From Bacillota bacterium (lineage in GTDB: Bacteria > Bacillota > Clostridia > Acetivibrionales > DSM-1351): a DNA stretch of 21,338 nt. A program made the position numbers and the translations under genes. Each line of letters opens with the position of its first letter. Positions within the stretch are counted from its first letter, which is position 1. The stretch spans positions 1-21,338 of the forward strand of contig JAEYNY010000097.1 in the NCBI GenBank assembly GCA_023412275.1. Reading direction: 5' to 3'. This document shows positions 8,314 through 16,357 of the stretch, piece after piece. The notes beneath the pieces are model-generated. The model ran no database searches. It saw only the letters and a list, made by a program, of their open reading frames with translations, and was not told the DNA's origin.

Positions 8314-11300
8314 ATGAAGAAAAAATATCATGTGGGGTTAGATGTTGGCTCAACCACGGTAAAAATGGCTGTACTGGATAAAGATAACAAGATGGTATAT
8401 TCAAAATATCAGAGACATTATTCAGATATACGTAAAACTATATATGAATTAATGAATGAAATGTGTAATTCTTTTTATCAGGATGAATGTACCATGATGA
8501 TAACCGGCTCCGGTGGATTACTGGTTTCTCAGTGGTTGGGACTTGAATTTATCCAAGAGGTAATTGCAGGTTCGGAAGCAATTCAAACCGTCATTCCTCA
8601 AACAGATGTAGCTATAGAATTAGGTGGGGAAGATGCTAAAATCACATATTTCCGAGGAGGACTAGAACAGAGGATGAATGGTACCTGTGCAGGTGGTACA
8701 GGTGCTTTCATTGACCAGATGGCCTCCTTGCTGCAGACGGACGCAGCAGGGCTCAATGAGTTTGCCAAAAAAAGCAGAGTCATATACCCAATTGCGGCAA
8801 GGTGCGGTGTTTTTGCTAAGACAGATATACAACCGCTGCTTAATGAAGGTGCTGCAAAGGAGGACATAGCTGCTTCGATATTTCAGTCTGTAGTAACCCA
8901 GACAATAAGTGGCCTTGCATGCGGAAAACCCATAAGCGGGAATATTGCGTTTCTGGGAGGACCTCTTTATTTTCTCTCTGAGCTTAGAAAAAGGTTTGAG
9001 ATCACACTTAATTTGAAACCGGAACAAGTTATTTTTCCCGAAAACTCACAGCTTTTTGTAGCAGCGGGAGCAGCTCTTTCTTCAAAGGGATGTAAAACAA
9101 CATCCTTTAAGGAGATAAAGAATAAATTACCGGTTTTAAATACTATATCAGTACATGAGGTTGAGCGATTAAAACCTCTATTCACTTCGCAGGAAGAATT
9201 GGATGAATTCAGAAAAAGACATGCCAAGCAGTCAATTTCCGTAAAACCCCTTGAGAATTATAAGGGGGACTGTTTCCTTGGTATTGATGCCGGGTCAACA
9301 ACAACAAAGGCTGTTTTAATTAATAATGAGGGCGAACTTCTTTATTCCTTCTACGGTAGCAATCAGGGAAGCCCTTTGAGTTCATCTATTAAAATATTAA
9401 ATGATATCTATTCCAAATTGCCTGCAGACGCAAAGATTGTTAACTCCACCGTAACAGGTTACGGTGAAGGACTGATAAAGTCAGGGTTAGGGGTAGACAT
9501 CGGCGAAATCGAGACAATCGCACACTATAAGGCTGCGGATTTCTTTCTGCCGGGAGTAGATTTTATTCTTGATATCGGCGGACAGGATATGAAATGTCTT
9601 AAAATAAAAGATGGTGTAATTGATAGCATTATGCTTAATGAGGCATGTTCTTCAGGGTGTGGGTCTTTCATTGAGACTTTTGCCAAATCACTGAATTTTT
9701 CAGTTGAAGACTTTGCTCAACAGGCATTATTGGCTGAAAAGCCTGTTGACCTCGGTTCAAGGTGTACCGTATTTATGAATTCAAGAGTTAAACAGGCTCA
9801 AAAAGAAGGGGCTCAGGTTGGAGATATATCAGCAGGTTTATCGTATTCAGTAATAAAAAATGCACTATTGAAGGTTATCAAAATAAGAGACCCTAAAGAA
9901 ATGGGCAAAAAAATAATCGTACAGGGAGGAACTTTCCTCAATGATGCTGTACTAAGAAGCTTTGAGCTCATATCAGAGAGAGAGGCTGTAAGGCCTAATA
10001 TAGCAGGATTAATGGGTGCTTTCGGTGCCGCTCTTATAGCAAAAGAACGGTATACCGGGGGAACATCAACCATTTTGTCAAGGGAGAATATAGGAAACTT
10101 TGTCTTTGATACCGAGCTTCAAAGATGTAAACTATGCAGCAATAACTGTCTTCTTACTATCAATCAATTCAGTGACGGAAGCAGATTTGTATCCGGAAAC
10201 AGATGCGAAAGAGGTGCGGGCATTGAAAGCACAACACAGGATGTTCCGAATTTGTATGACTACAAATATAAGAGAATTTTCGGATACAGGCAAAATAGCG
10301 ATGTTGAGCATAGCAGGGGAACAGTAGGGATACCGCGTGTTCTGAATATGTATGAGAACTATCCCTTCTGGTTCACTTTCTTTGATGAATTGAAATTCAA
10401 GGTGGTATTGTCGCCTCGTTCATCAAAGAAGATATATGAACTGGGTATTGAGACTATGCCTTCGGAATCGGTTTGTTACCCGGCTAAACTTGTACATGGT
10501 CATATTATGAGCCTTATAAACCAAAAGGTTAACTATATTTTTTACCCTTCTTTACCTTATGAGAAGGTTGAGGATGCGGGAGCTGACAATCATTATAACT
10601 GTCCGATTGTTACTTCTTATCCGGAAGTAATAAAAAACAATATGGATATACTTCACACAAGTGGAATTAAATTCTTTAATCCATTTTTACCGTATGATGA
10701 CAAGGAGAAACTCAAGGTACGGCTTCTCCAAGTACTGGGCAAAGAGCTAGGTATATCCAAGACCGAAATTGAACAAGCAGTAGAAAAGGCATGGGCAGAA
10801 GAGGAAAAGGCTAGGGAAGACGTCAGGAAAAAAGGTGAAGAAACCCTTAAATATTTGCAGGATACCGGCAAAAAGGGTATAGTGCTTGCCGGAAGACCCT
10901 ATCATGTGGATCCCGAAATACACCACGGAATTCCTCAGATAATTACGTCCTTTGGATTTGCAGTACTAACAGAGGACTCTGTGGCTCACCTTGGAAAGAC
11001 TGAAAGGCCACTTCGGGTTGTTGACCAGTGGAAATATCATTCACGTCTGTATGCGGCGGCAACAGTAGTAAAGGAGCATCCTGAACTTGAGATGATTCAG
11101 CTGAATTCCTTTGGCTGCGGACTTGATGCGGTTACAACCGACCAAGTTCAGGAGATATTGCACTCCAATGACCAAATTTATACTACATTGAAAATAGATG
11201 AGGGTAACAATCTGGGAGCAGCTAAAATCAGAATCAGATCTTTGGTTGCTGCCATCGAGGAAAGAGATAAGAAAACAGTCAAGCACCATAACAAATCTGG

Positions 11301-12594
11301 CAGTTTTGAAAGAAAAGTATTTACCGAGGAAATGAGGAAGACGCATACTATCCTTGCACCTCAGATGTCACCAGTACATTTTCAGTTTGTTGAGGCTGCC
11401 TTCAAAAAAGCAGGATATAATATCGTTGTGCTTCAGGATGTTGATAATAATGCAATTGAGGATGGTTTGAAATATGTAAATAATGATGCATGCTACCCCT
11501 CTATTATAGTTGTTGGACAGATTATACATGCACTAAAATCCGGACAGTATGATCTTGATAATACTTCTGTTCTGATTACTCAGACAGGAGGAGGCTGCCG
11601 TGCTACAAATTATATAGGCTTCCTTAAAAAGGCCCTTGCAGAAGCAGGAATGAAACAGATACCTGTTATATCATTAAATGCACTGGGAATGGAAAACCAG
11701 CCGGGATTTAAGATTTCATTAAAGCTTTTGGATCTTGCCTTAAAAGGTCTTGTTTACGGCGATTTGCTTATGAGGGTATTATACAGGGTTCGACCTTACG
11801 AAAAGATACCGGGTTCTGCAAACGAGTTGTATAGAAAATGGGCAGATATTTGTCTGAAGTCTATTTATGAAGATAAAAAAGGTAGTTTTAAGCGGAATAT
11901 AAAGGCTATTATTAAAGATTTTGACGAACTGGAAATTAGTGATGAGGTAAAACCAAGGGTTGGACTGGTTGGGGAAATATTGGTAAAATTCCACCCTGAT
12001 GCAAACAATAATGTAGTTGATGTTGTGGAAAAAGAGGGTGCAGAAGCAGTAATGCCTGACCTTATTGACTTTTTCCTTTACTGTGCTTATGGACCTAACT
12101 TCAAGCGTAAGCATCTGGCAGGTTCATTAAAGAGTAAAGTTGTGAATAACGCTGCCATAAGCGGAATAGAGTGGTATAGACGCCATTTAAAGAAATACCT
12201 TCGTAAGAGTAAGAGGTTTGATGCGCCTCACTCAATATATCATCTTGCAAACAGCGCTTCGGAGATCCTTTCTCTGGGAAACCAGACAGGTGAGGGATGG
12301 TTCCTGACGGCGGAGATGATTGAACTGATTAAGAGCGGAGCCGGAAATATTATATGTATGCAACCATTTGCCTGTCTTCCTAACCACGTTACGGGAAAAG
12401 GTATGATTAAGGAACTCAGAAGAAGATATCCTGAATCAAACATTGTTGCAGTTGACTATGACCCGGGTGCCAGTGAAGTTAACCAACTTAACAGAATAAA
12501 GCTTATGATGTCGGTTGCTTTTAAAAATATGAAAGGTGAGACTGATTTGGAGGAAAGCTATCAGGCACCTCAACAGGAGAAAAAGCAAGCGTAG
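8314..12594 (+). CDS. Double acyl-CoA dehydratase activase fused to dehydratase-like (DUF2229) region
   Basis: This is a giant 1426-residue cytosolic protein. Domain 1 (about 5-260) is a BcrA/BadF/HgdC-type ASKHA ATPase: GLDVGSTTVK, then CAGGTGAF (C125) and RCGVF (C164), the Cys pair that holds the bridging [4Fe-4S] cluster in homodimeric activases. Domain 2 (about 320-580) repeats it: GIDAGSTTTK, C445 in ACSSGCGSF and C484 in RCTVF. A CxxCxxxC group (C605, C608, C612) plus C631 follows. The C-terminal 750 residues resemble DUF2229/HgdB-like dehydratase subunits, with isolated conserved cysteines (SVCYP 721, FGCGLD 935, ACYPS 1060, GGCRATN 1095, CMQPFACLPNH 1348 and 1354). By family, ATP-driven low-potential electron transfer to a cluster is expected, but the substrate is unknown; 2-hydroxyacyl-CoA dehydratase labels are only analogies. 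It starts 80 nt after aspS with no terminator between. GGAGAG (8294-8299) is a rather distant ribosome site. Confidence 0.9.
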   Translation: MKKKYHVGLDVGSTTVKMAVLDKDNKMVYSKYQRHYSDIRKTIYELMNEMCNSFYQDECTMMITGSGGLLVSQWLGLEFIQEVIAGSEAIQTVIPQTDVAIELGGEDAKITYFRGGLEQRMNGTCAGGTGAFIDQMASLLQTDAAGLNEFAKKSRVIYPIAARCGVFAKTDIQPLLNEGAAKEDIAASIFQSVVTQTISGLACGKPISGNIAFLGGPLYFLSELRKRFEITLNLKPEQVIFPENSQLFVAAGAALSSKGCKTTSFKEIKNKLPVLNTISVHEVERLKPLFTSQEELDEFRKRHAKQSISVKPLENYKGDCFLGIDAGSTTTKAVLINNEGELLYSFYGSNQGSPLSSSIKILNDIYSKLPADAKIVNSTVTGYGEGLIKSGLGVDIGEIETIAHYKAADFFLPGVDFILDIGGQDMKCLKIKDGVIDSIMLNEACSSGCGSFIETFAKSLNFSVEDFAQQALLAEKPVDLGSRCTVFMNSRVKQAQKEGAQVGDISAGLSYSVIKNALLKVIKIRDPKEMGKKIIVQGGTFLNDAVLRSFELISEREAVRPNIAGLMGAFGAALIAKERYTGGTSTILSRENIGNFVFDTELQRCKLCSNNCLLTINQFSDGSRFVSGNRCERGAGIESTTQDVPNLYDYKYKRIFGYRQNSDVEHSRGTVGIPRVLNMYENYPFWFTFFDELKFKVVLSPRSSKKIYELGIETMPSESVCYPAKLVHGHIMSLINQKVNYIFYPSLPYEKVEDAGADNHYNCPIVTSYPEVIKNNMDILHTSGIKFFNPFLPYDDKEKLKVRLLQVLGKELGISKTEIEQAVEKAWAEEEKAREDVRKKGEETLKYLQDTGKKGIVLAGRPYHVDPEIHHGIPQIITSFGFAVLTEDSVAHLGKTERPLRVVDQWKYHSRLYAAATVVKEHPELEMIQLNSFGCGLDAVTTDQVQEILHSNDQIYTTLKIDEGNNLGAAKIRIRSLVAAIEERDKKTVKHHNKSGSFERKVFTEEMRKTHTILAPQMSPVHFQFVEAAFKKAGYNIVVLQDVDNNAIEDGLKYVNNDACYPSIIVVGQIIHALKSGQYDLDNTSVLITQTGGGCRATNYIGFLKKALAEAGMKQIPVISLNALGMENQPGFKISLKLLDLALKGLVYGDLLMRVLYRVRPYEKIPGSANELYRKWADICLKSIYEDKKGSFKRNIKAIIKDFDELEISDEVKPRVGLVGEILVKFHPDANNNVVDVVEKEGAEAVMPDLIDFFLYCAYGPNFKRKHLAGSLKSKVVNNAAISGIEWYRRHLKKYLRKSKRFDAPHSIYHLANSASEILSLGNQTGEGWFLTAEMIELIKSGAGNIICMQPFACLPNHVTGKGMIKELRRRYPESNIVAVDYDPGASEVNQLNRIKLMMSVAFKNMKGETDLEESYQAPQQEKKQA

Positions 12595-12626
12595 CTTTTC
12601 ATTTTAAAAGAAATACAAGAAACAAA

Positions 12627-12768
12627 AAGGGGCTGTTGCAAAATTAGTTTTTATCTTTTCTAGCCTGTACGTGAGTATAAATTGTATCATTGGAAGCAAT
12701 CATTGATACAATTTTATACAGGAGTACAAGTGTTAAAACAAAAACTTTCTGTTTTGCAACCAACCCTT
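12627..12768. mobile_element. Fold-back MITE-like element with terminal inverted repeats
   Basis: AAGGGGCTGTTGCAAAA at 12627-12643 is mirrored by TTTTGCAACCAACCCTT at 12752-12768. The arms match at 14 of 17 positions, differing only in the central GCT/TTG triplet. The 140-bp span has no coding capacity, and the arms continue to match inward with small gaps, so the whole element can fold on itself. GGGGCTGTTGCAAA-type ends occur in several insertion-sequence families (IS6-like and IS1182-like ends look similar from memory), which suggests a non-autonomous derivative. No convincing target duplication is visible. It lies exactly between two convergent genes, 8 bp from the kinase stop. Read on the minus strand its end gives a stem followed by TTTTTG, so it may also act as a terminator. 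Confidence 0.62.
12666..12728. repeat. Central long hairpin of the fold-back element
   Basis: GTATAAATTGTATCA (12675-12689) pairs with TGATACAATTTTATAC (12704-12719) with one bulged T, and TGTAC/GTACA (12666-12670, 12724-12728) extend the stem after a short internal loop. Nested in the loop, ATTG and CAAT can pair around GAAG. Confidence 0.85.
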
Positions 12769-12776
12769 TCAATATT

Positions 12777-15014
12777 TTATTTGGCTTTAGGTATTACAAT
12801 TGTTGCTTTAAAAAGGTCTCCGTCAATACTGATTGAAAAACTTCCACCCTGGATTTCCGTAAGGCTTCTGGCGATTGAAAGACCAAGGCCGGAACCCTCA
12901 CTGTTACGAGCGGAGTCTCCTCTCTTGAAGCGTTCCATCAGATCATCAGCCGGAATATTTAATTCATATGCAGAAATGTTTTTTATTGAAACAATTATGT
13001 TGTCATTTACATCTGCAGTTTCAATATAAACTCTTGAATTTGGCATTGCATACTTGAAAACATTTGAAATCAAGTTTTCTATAACTCTCCAAAGGAGCTT
13101 GCCGTCAGCCATTACAAGTAGTTTATCAGATGAAAAATTAGTCCTGAAATTCAGTCCGGAAGCCTGAATTTTGTCTGACAATTCGCCAAGGCCTTGATTT
13201 ATTAAGGATACTATATTTATTTCTTCCTTGTTAACACTAATACTTCCACTGGATGCTTTTGCAGCCTCAAATAAGTCCTCTGTTAATGTTTTGAGCCTTT
13301 GAGATTTTTTATCAATTATATCAAGATATTTTTGAGAGTTTTCAGAAGAAAGTCCTTCACTTTTTAACAAATCGACATAGGTAATTATAGAGGTCAAAGG
13401 AGTTTTAAGGTCATGAGAGACATTGGTAATCAACTCAGCTTTCATCTTTTCAGCCTTTACCTGACTGCTGACGGCGTGTTTCAGACCATCAGCTATACTA
13501 TCAATGGTTTCGGAGAGTTCTTTGAACTCAGGGATTCTTTGAGGGGTAATATTAGTTGACTGTTCTCCTGAGCGGATTCTTTTTGCACCTTCCGTAATAA
13601 TCTTCAAACTCTTAAAGGCCTTTAATAGAAAATAGACTGCAGTAACATTAATACCAACTATCATGACCAGACCAAGCAGAATCCCAAGTGATTCGGTTAA
13701 CAATAGCGCTACTCCAACCAATGTGGCAACAGCATATATTCCAAAAATAAGGATTAATCTTAATGCAGCAGGACTGCCATCATATACTGAGAGCATTTTT
13801 ATGTATAATCTCTTAAAAAAGTTGCTTTTTATCCATACTAGAGTTTTGTAGATAAGAGTGTTCCTTATAACTTCATGCCTCTTAAATCTTCTTACAAACA
13901 TTGTAACAAAAACGATTCCGGCAAGTGTTCCGATGGATATTGCTGCACCTAATAAAACAGTTAAAATATTTACATTGTAGTAGGAGCTTTTTTTGTATAT
14001 GATATACCTCCCATATTCGAACACTGGTGCAATGCAAAGTATTATAATTCCTGCTATAACTACCAAAGCCACATCAAGATATATATCATCTATGGGTATA
14101 AGAAGGACCCCGTCTTTACGTCTGCTTCTTCCCGCGGCATAAATAATATAGGAAAGGGCTAGTAAAAAGATTACTATTCCAGTTACTATAAATTTGATTC
14201 CGGACAGACCTTCTTGGATATTTTTGTTATAAACTGACAGTTCTGTATCATATCTTTTCTGGGATAATCCGAGAAAGATAATAGTATCTGAGGGAATATT
14301 GCCGGCATAAAGAAATTCATCAAGCTCCTTATTGGTACCTGCCTGCTTAAACTGGAAACTTACAGGAAGGGAATGGAAGAAATCTGCAACAGTAGAGTTA
14401 CTGTTATTTGTTAATGTTACTACGCCGTTTGTTCTAACAGCGTAATAGATTCCTTTAGTTGTCTTCAAGGTATCAAGTTTTATACGGTAATCTTCCAACT
14501 GCTCCTTGATATAACAGGTTTCTATATCATATATCTTTGTTTTATACTCATTTTCTACTTTTTCAATTTCACTTTTTCTATCATCCAGCAATTTTTGTAC
14601 TTCGGGATTTTTTTCATCCTGAGAGTAGATAGTATCGTTAAAATCGTCATTTACGTTTGTATAATTGACCAGCATTGAACGATAATAATCGTTTATTCGG
14701 CTAATATCCATTTGTTTATCACTTAGCAGTTGATTTTTTCTGTCGTTTATAACATCTTTATCTAGACAGGCTCCTGATTTTATATTTTCTTCATTTTTAT
14801 AGTTAATTGAAACATCATAAACCATAGTATAAGTTTCAGATAGGATGTCCCGCAGGTAAATACTTTTCTTAAAATCCTTATTCTGAATTCCTGTATCAAA
14901 ATAAGGGGCTTTTTCCATTCCGTATGCAACTGTAAGCATTCCGGCAACACATATTATAACTGCCAAAGTTTTCAGCCAGACGGAATATCTATATTTTTTC
15001 AATTTTATATCCAA
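12777..15014 (-). CDS. Multi-pass membrane sensor histidine kinase
   Basis: The 745-residue protein autophosphorylates on His and passes phosphate to the regulator encoded just upstream. TM1 is at about 13-32, followed by a large extracytoplasmic region to about 273 that is rich in charged, coiled-coil-like sequence at 130-190. TM2 is at about 274-294, TM3 313-331, TM4 349-374, TM5 417-437 and TM6 442-465. A HAMP linker (about 465-517) leads to the H-box NVSHDLKTP with H534. The ATPase domain shows N647 in ENLISNVFKYA and the glycine-rich GSGLGLSIA (707-715). The start is a TTG that overlaps the regulator's last codons by 26 nt, with GGTGG/GGGG just upstream. A second TTG four codons later is possible. 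The first ATG falls inside TM1 and is unlikely. The signal sensed cannot be read from the sequence. Confidence 0.94.
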   Translation of the reverse strand: MDIKLKKYRYSVWLKTLAVIICVAGMLTVAYGMEKAPYFDTGIQNKDFKKSIYLRDILSETYTMVYDVSINYKNEENIKSGACLDKDVINDRKNQLLSDKQMDISRINDYYRSMLVNYTNVNDDFNDTIYSQDEKNPEVQKLLDDRKSEIEKVENEYKTKIYDIETCYIKEQLEDYRIKLDTLKTTKGIYYAVRTNGVVTLTNNSNSTVADFFHSLPVSFQFKQAGTNKELDEFLYAGNIPSDTIIFLGLSQKRYDTELSVYNKNIQEGLSGIKFIVTGIVIFLLALSYIIYAAGRSRRKDGVLLIPIDDIYLDVALVVIAGIIILCIAPVFEYGRYIIYKKSSYYNVNILTVLLGAAISIGTLAGIVFVTMFVRRFKRHEVIRNTLIYKTLVWIKSNFFKRLYIKMLSVYDGSPAALRLILIFGIYAVATLVGVALLLTESLGILLGLVMIVGINVTAVYFLLKAFKSLKIITEGAKRIRSGEQSTNITPQRIPEFKELSETIDSIADGLKHAVSSQVKAEKMKAELITNVSHDLKTPLTSIITYVDLLKSEGLSSENSQKYLDIIDKKSQRLKTLTEDLFEAAKASSGSISVNKEEINIVSLINQGLGELSDKIQASGLNFRTNFSSDKLLVMADGKLLWRVIENLISNVFKYAMPNSRVYIETADVNDNIIVSIKNISAYELNIPADDLMERFKRGDSARNSEGSGLGLSIARSLTEIQGGSFSISIDGDLFKATIVIPKAK

Positions 15015-15675
15015 TTCCCCACACCACCTTTAAATATTTAGGCTCTTTCGGATTGATTTCAATTTTCTCGCGAATTCTTCTTATATGGACAGCAACTGTA
15101 TTTTCGGGTGAAAAGGAGGGTTCGTTCCACACCTGCTCGTATATTTGGTCAATGGAGAACACTTTTCCGGCATTTTCACATAAAAATTTAAGAATTTTAT
15201 ATTCTACAGGTGTTAACTTTACCGGTTTATCGTCAACTTTTACTTCCTTTGCTTCATCGTCGATTACAAGGCCTCCAGTTTTGAATACACCTGATTGTGC
15301 AACGAAGCTGCCCAATGATACATACCTTCTAAGCAGCGACTTTACTCTGGCAACGAGTTCGAGGGGATTGAAGGGTTTGGTTACATAATCATCCGCACCC
15401 ATGTTTAGACCGATGATTTTGTCTGTGTCTTCAGATTTTGCGCTTAACATTAAGACAGGAATATTGTATTTTTCACGAATTTTCATAGTGGCCCGGATTC
15501 CATCCATTACAGGCATCATTATATCAATAATAACCAGATGTATTTCAGAATTATCAAAGACTGAAAGAGCTTCAGCACCGTTATATGCCTTATAAACACG
15601 GTAACCTTCATTTTTCAAATATATCTCAATGGCATCCACAATTTCCTTATCATCATCACAAACAAGTATGTTCAC
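14989..15675 (-). CDS. OmpR/PhoB-family response regulator
   Basis: This 228-residue DNA-binding regulator has an N-terminal receiver domain: acidic cluster D7-D9, phospho-acceptor D51 in IIDIMMPVMDG, S78, and K100 in TKPFNP. A C-terminal winged helix (about 130-226) contains LTPVEYKILKFL and the recognition region NTVAVHIRRIREKIE. The start is GTG at 15675, preceded by GGGAGGT about 11 nt upstream; no ATG fits as well. It is translationally coupled to the kinase by overlap. OmpR-type regulators often bind tandem direct repeats, and one is present upstream at 15841-15859. Confidence 0.96.
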   Translation of the reverse strand: MNILVCDDDKEIVDAIEIYLKNEGYRVYKAYNGAEALSVFDNSEIHLVIIDIMMPVMDGIRATMKIREKYNIPVLMLSAKSEDTDKIIGLNMGADDYVTKPFNPLELVARVKSLLRRYVSLGSFVAQSGVFKTGGLVIDDEAKEVKVDDKPVKLTPVEYKILKFLCENAGKVFSIDQIYEQVWNEPSFSPENTVAVHIRRIREKIEINPKEPKYLKVVWGIGYKIEKI

Positions 15676-15738
15676 AAAAAACTACCTCCCAAAGTACTGC
15701 TAAAGTTGTTTTATAAGTTGAAATTATTCAACGCAAAC

Positions 15739-15748
15739 ATTATATCAC
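15739..15748 (-). promoter_or_regulatory. Candidate extended -10 promoter for the two-component operon
   Basis: On the minus strand TGTGATATAAT places a consensus TATAAT (15744-15739) behind TGN, an extended -10. No good -35 box lies 16-18 bp upstream. The 5' leader to the GTG start would be about 60 nt. Confidence 0.5.
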
Positions 15749-15840
15749 ATCCTTTTATTAGGAATTTATGACATGTAAAATATAGCTATAATCTACATTA
15801 CATAATGATAGCAGCACAATCTTACGGAACTATTGATAAA

Positions 15841-15859
15841 ATTCTTAAGATATTCTTAA
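15841..15859 (-). promoter_or_regulatory. Candidate OmpR-type direct-repeat operator
   Basis: TTAAGAAT occurs twice on the minus strand (plus-strand ATTCTTAA at 15841-15848 and 15852-15859), 11 bp start to start. That is the spacing typical of OmpR/PhoB tandem half-sites. It lies about 165 bp upstream of the regulator start, so autoregulation is plausible but unproven. Confidence 0.4.
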
Positions 15860-15880
15860 CATGAAGGGTGAGGTTTATAT

Positions 15881-15924
15881 AAAAAGGAGTGCCTTTACTA
15901 TATTTTATAGGTAATGGCACTCCT
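15881..15924 (-). terminator. Intrinsic terminator of the zinc-ribbon gene
   Basis: On the minus strand AGGAGTGCC (15924-15916) pairs with GGCACTCCT (15893-15885). The stem extends through TTAC/GTAA with one mismatch, to about 14 bp, and ends in a run of T (15885-15881). It starts 5 bp after the stop codon of the gene it closes. Confidence 0.9.
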
Positions 15925-15929
15925 AACGG

Positions 15930-16145
15930 TTAGATATTCAAGTCGTATTTATACAAATTATAAGTTGCGTCAGCACTCATATCCTTTGATACATTTGTTC
16001 CGTCAAGTAGAAGCTTATGTCCGCAACTTTCACATCTGAAAGTAAGTCCGTTTAATCTGCTTATTTCTTCTTCCGGAAGGTTTAATAATACGCTTTCACA
16101 AATGCAGCATCTAATTGTGCAAAAATTCAAATTATCTTCCCCCAT
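15930..16145 (-). CDS. Small zinc-ribbon protein, function unknown
   Basis: This is a 71-residue protein with two CxxC knuckles, C13/C16 (CCIC) and C38/C41 (CESC), separated by 21 residues that include the acidic stretch PEEEIS. It probably binds one zinc ion. No homologous family is recognised. It has no signal peptide or membrane segment, so it is cytosolic. ATG 16145 has a poor ribosome site. An internal TTG at codon 6 follows GGGGGAAG at a reasonable distance and could be the real start, keeping all CxxC cysteines. A strong terminator directly after the stop supports it as a separately transcribed gene rather than a chance frame. Confidence 0.72.
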   Translation of the reverse strand: MGEDNLNFCTIRCCICESVLLNLPEEEISRLNGLTFRCESCGHKLLLDGTNVSKDMSADATYNLYKYDLNI

Positions 16146-16357
16146 TTCAATTATATTCTATAAGGTATATTTAGAATTGACTATTTTTAGAACTTCATTC
16201 ATATAAATAGTACTAAATTATATTACAATATTTCCCATAAATACGTTACAAATTTTGAAAATATGTACAAGCCAGTAATATTTTTATTTTATATGAATAT
16301 AGTTTTTATAACCCGAAATTTATAAGGATTTTGCTGTTGGATATGGAGGTCAACGCT
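16146..16357. other. AT-rich divergent intergenic region
   Basis: It separates the minus-strand zinc-ribbon gene from plus-strand spoIIP and must hold both promoters. Weak hexamers are present (TTGACT at 16177-16182 on +, and TTGTAA with a 17-bp spacer to TATATG on -), but none is convincing. SpoIIP is sigma-E dependent in Bacillus, and no clear sigma-E pair was found here. Confidence 0.5.

Noticed and set aside
12595..12626. Short hairpin (CTTTT/AAAAG) after the activase gene as a terminator
   Set aside because: It is only five A-T pairs with no T-run; the adjacent fold-back element is a far better candidate.
12682..13029. Plus-strand open frame of 115 codons across the fold-back element into the kinase 3' end
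   Set aside because: Most of it is antisense to the kinase catalytic domain, and the beginning is transposon palindrome; no ribosome site was found.
16146..16357. Sigma-E type promoter expected for spoIIP
   Set aside because: ATATA-like -35 fragments exist, but no CATACANT-like -10 lies at the correct distance. AT-richness makes partial matches meaningless.
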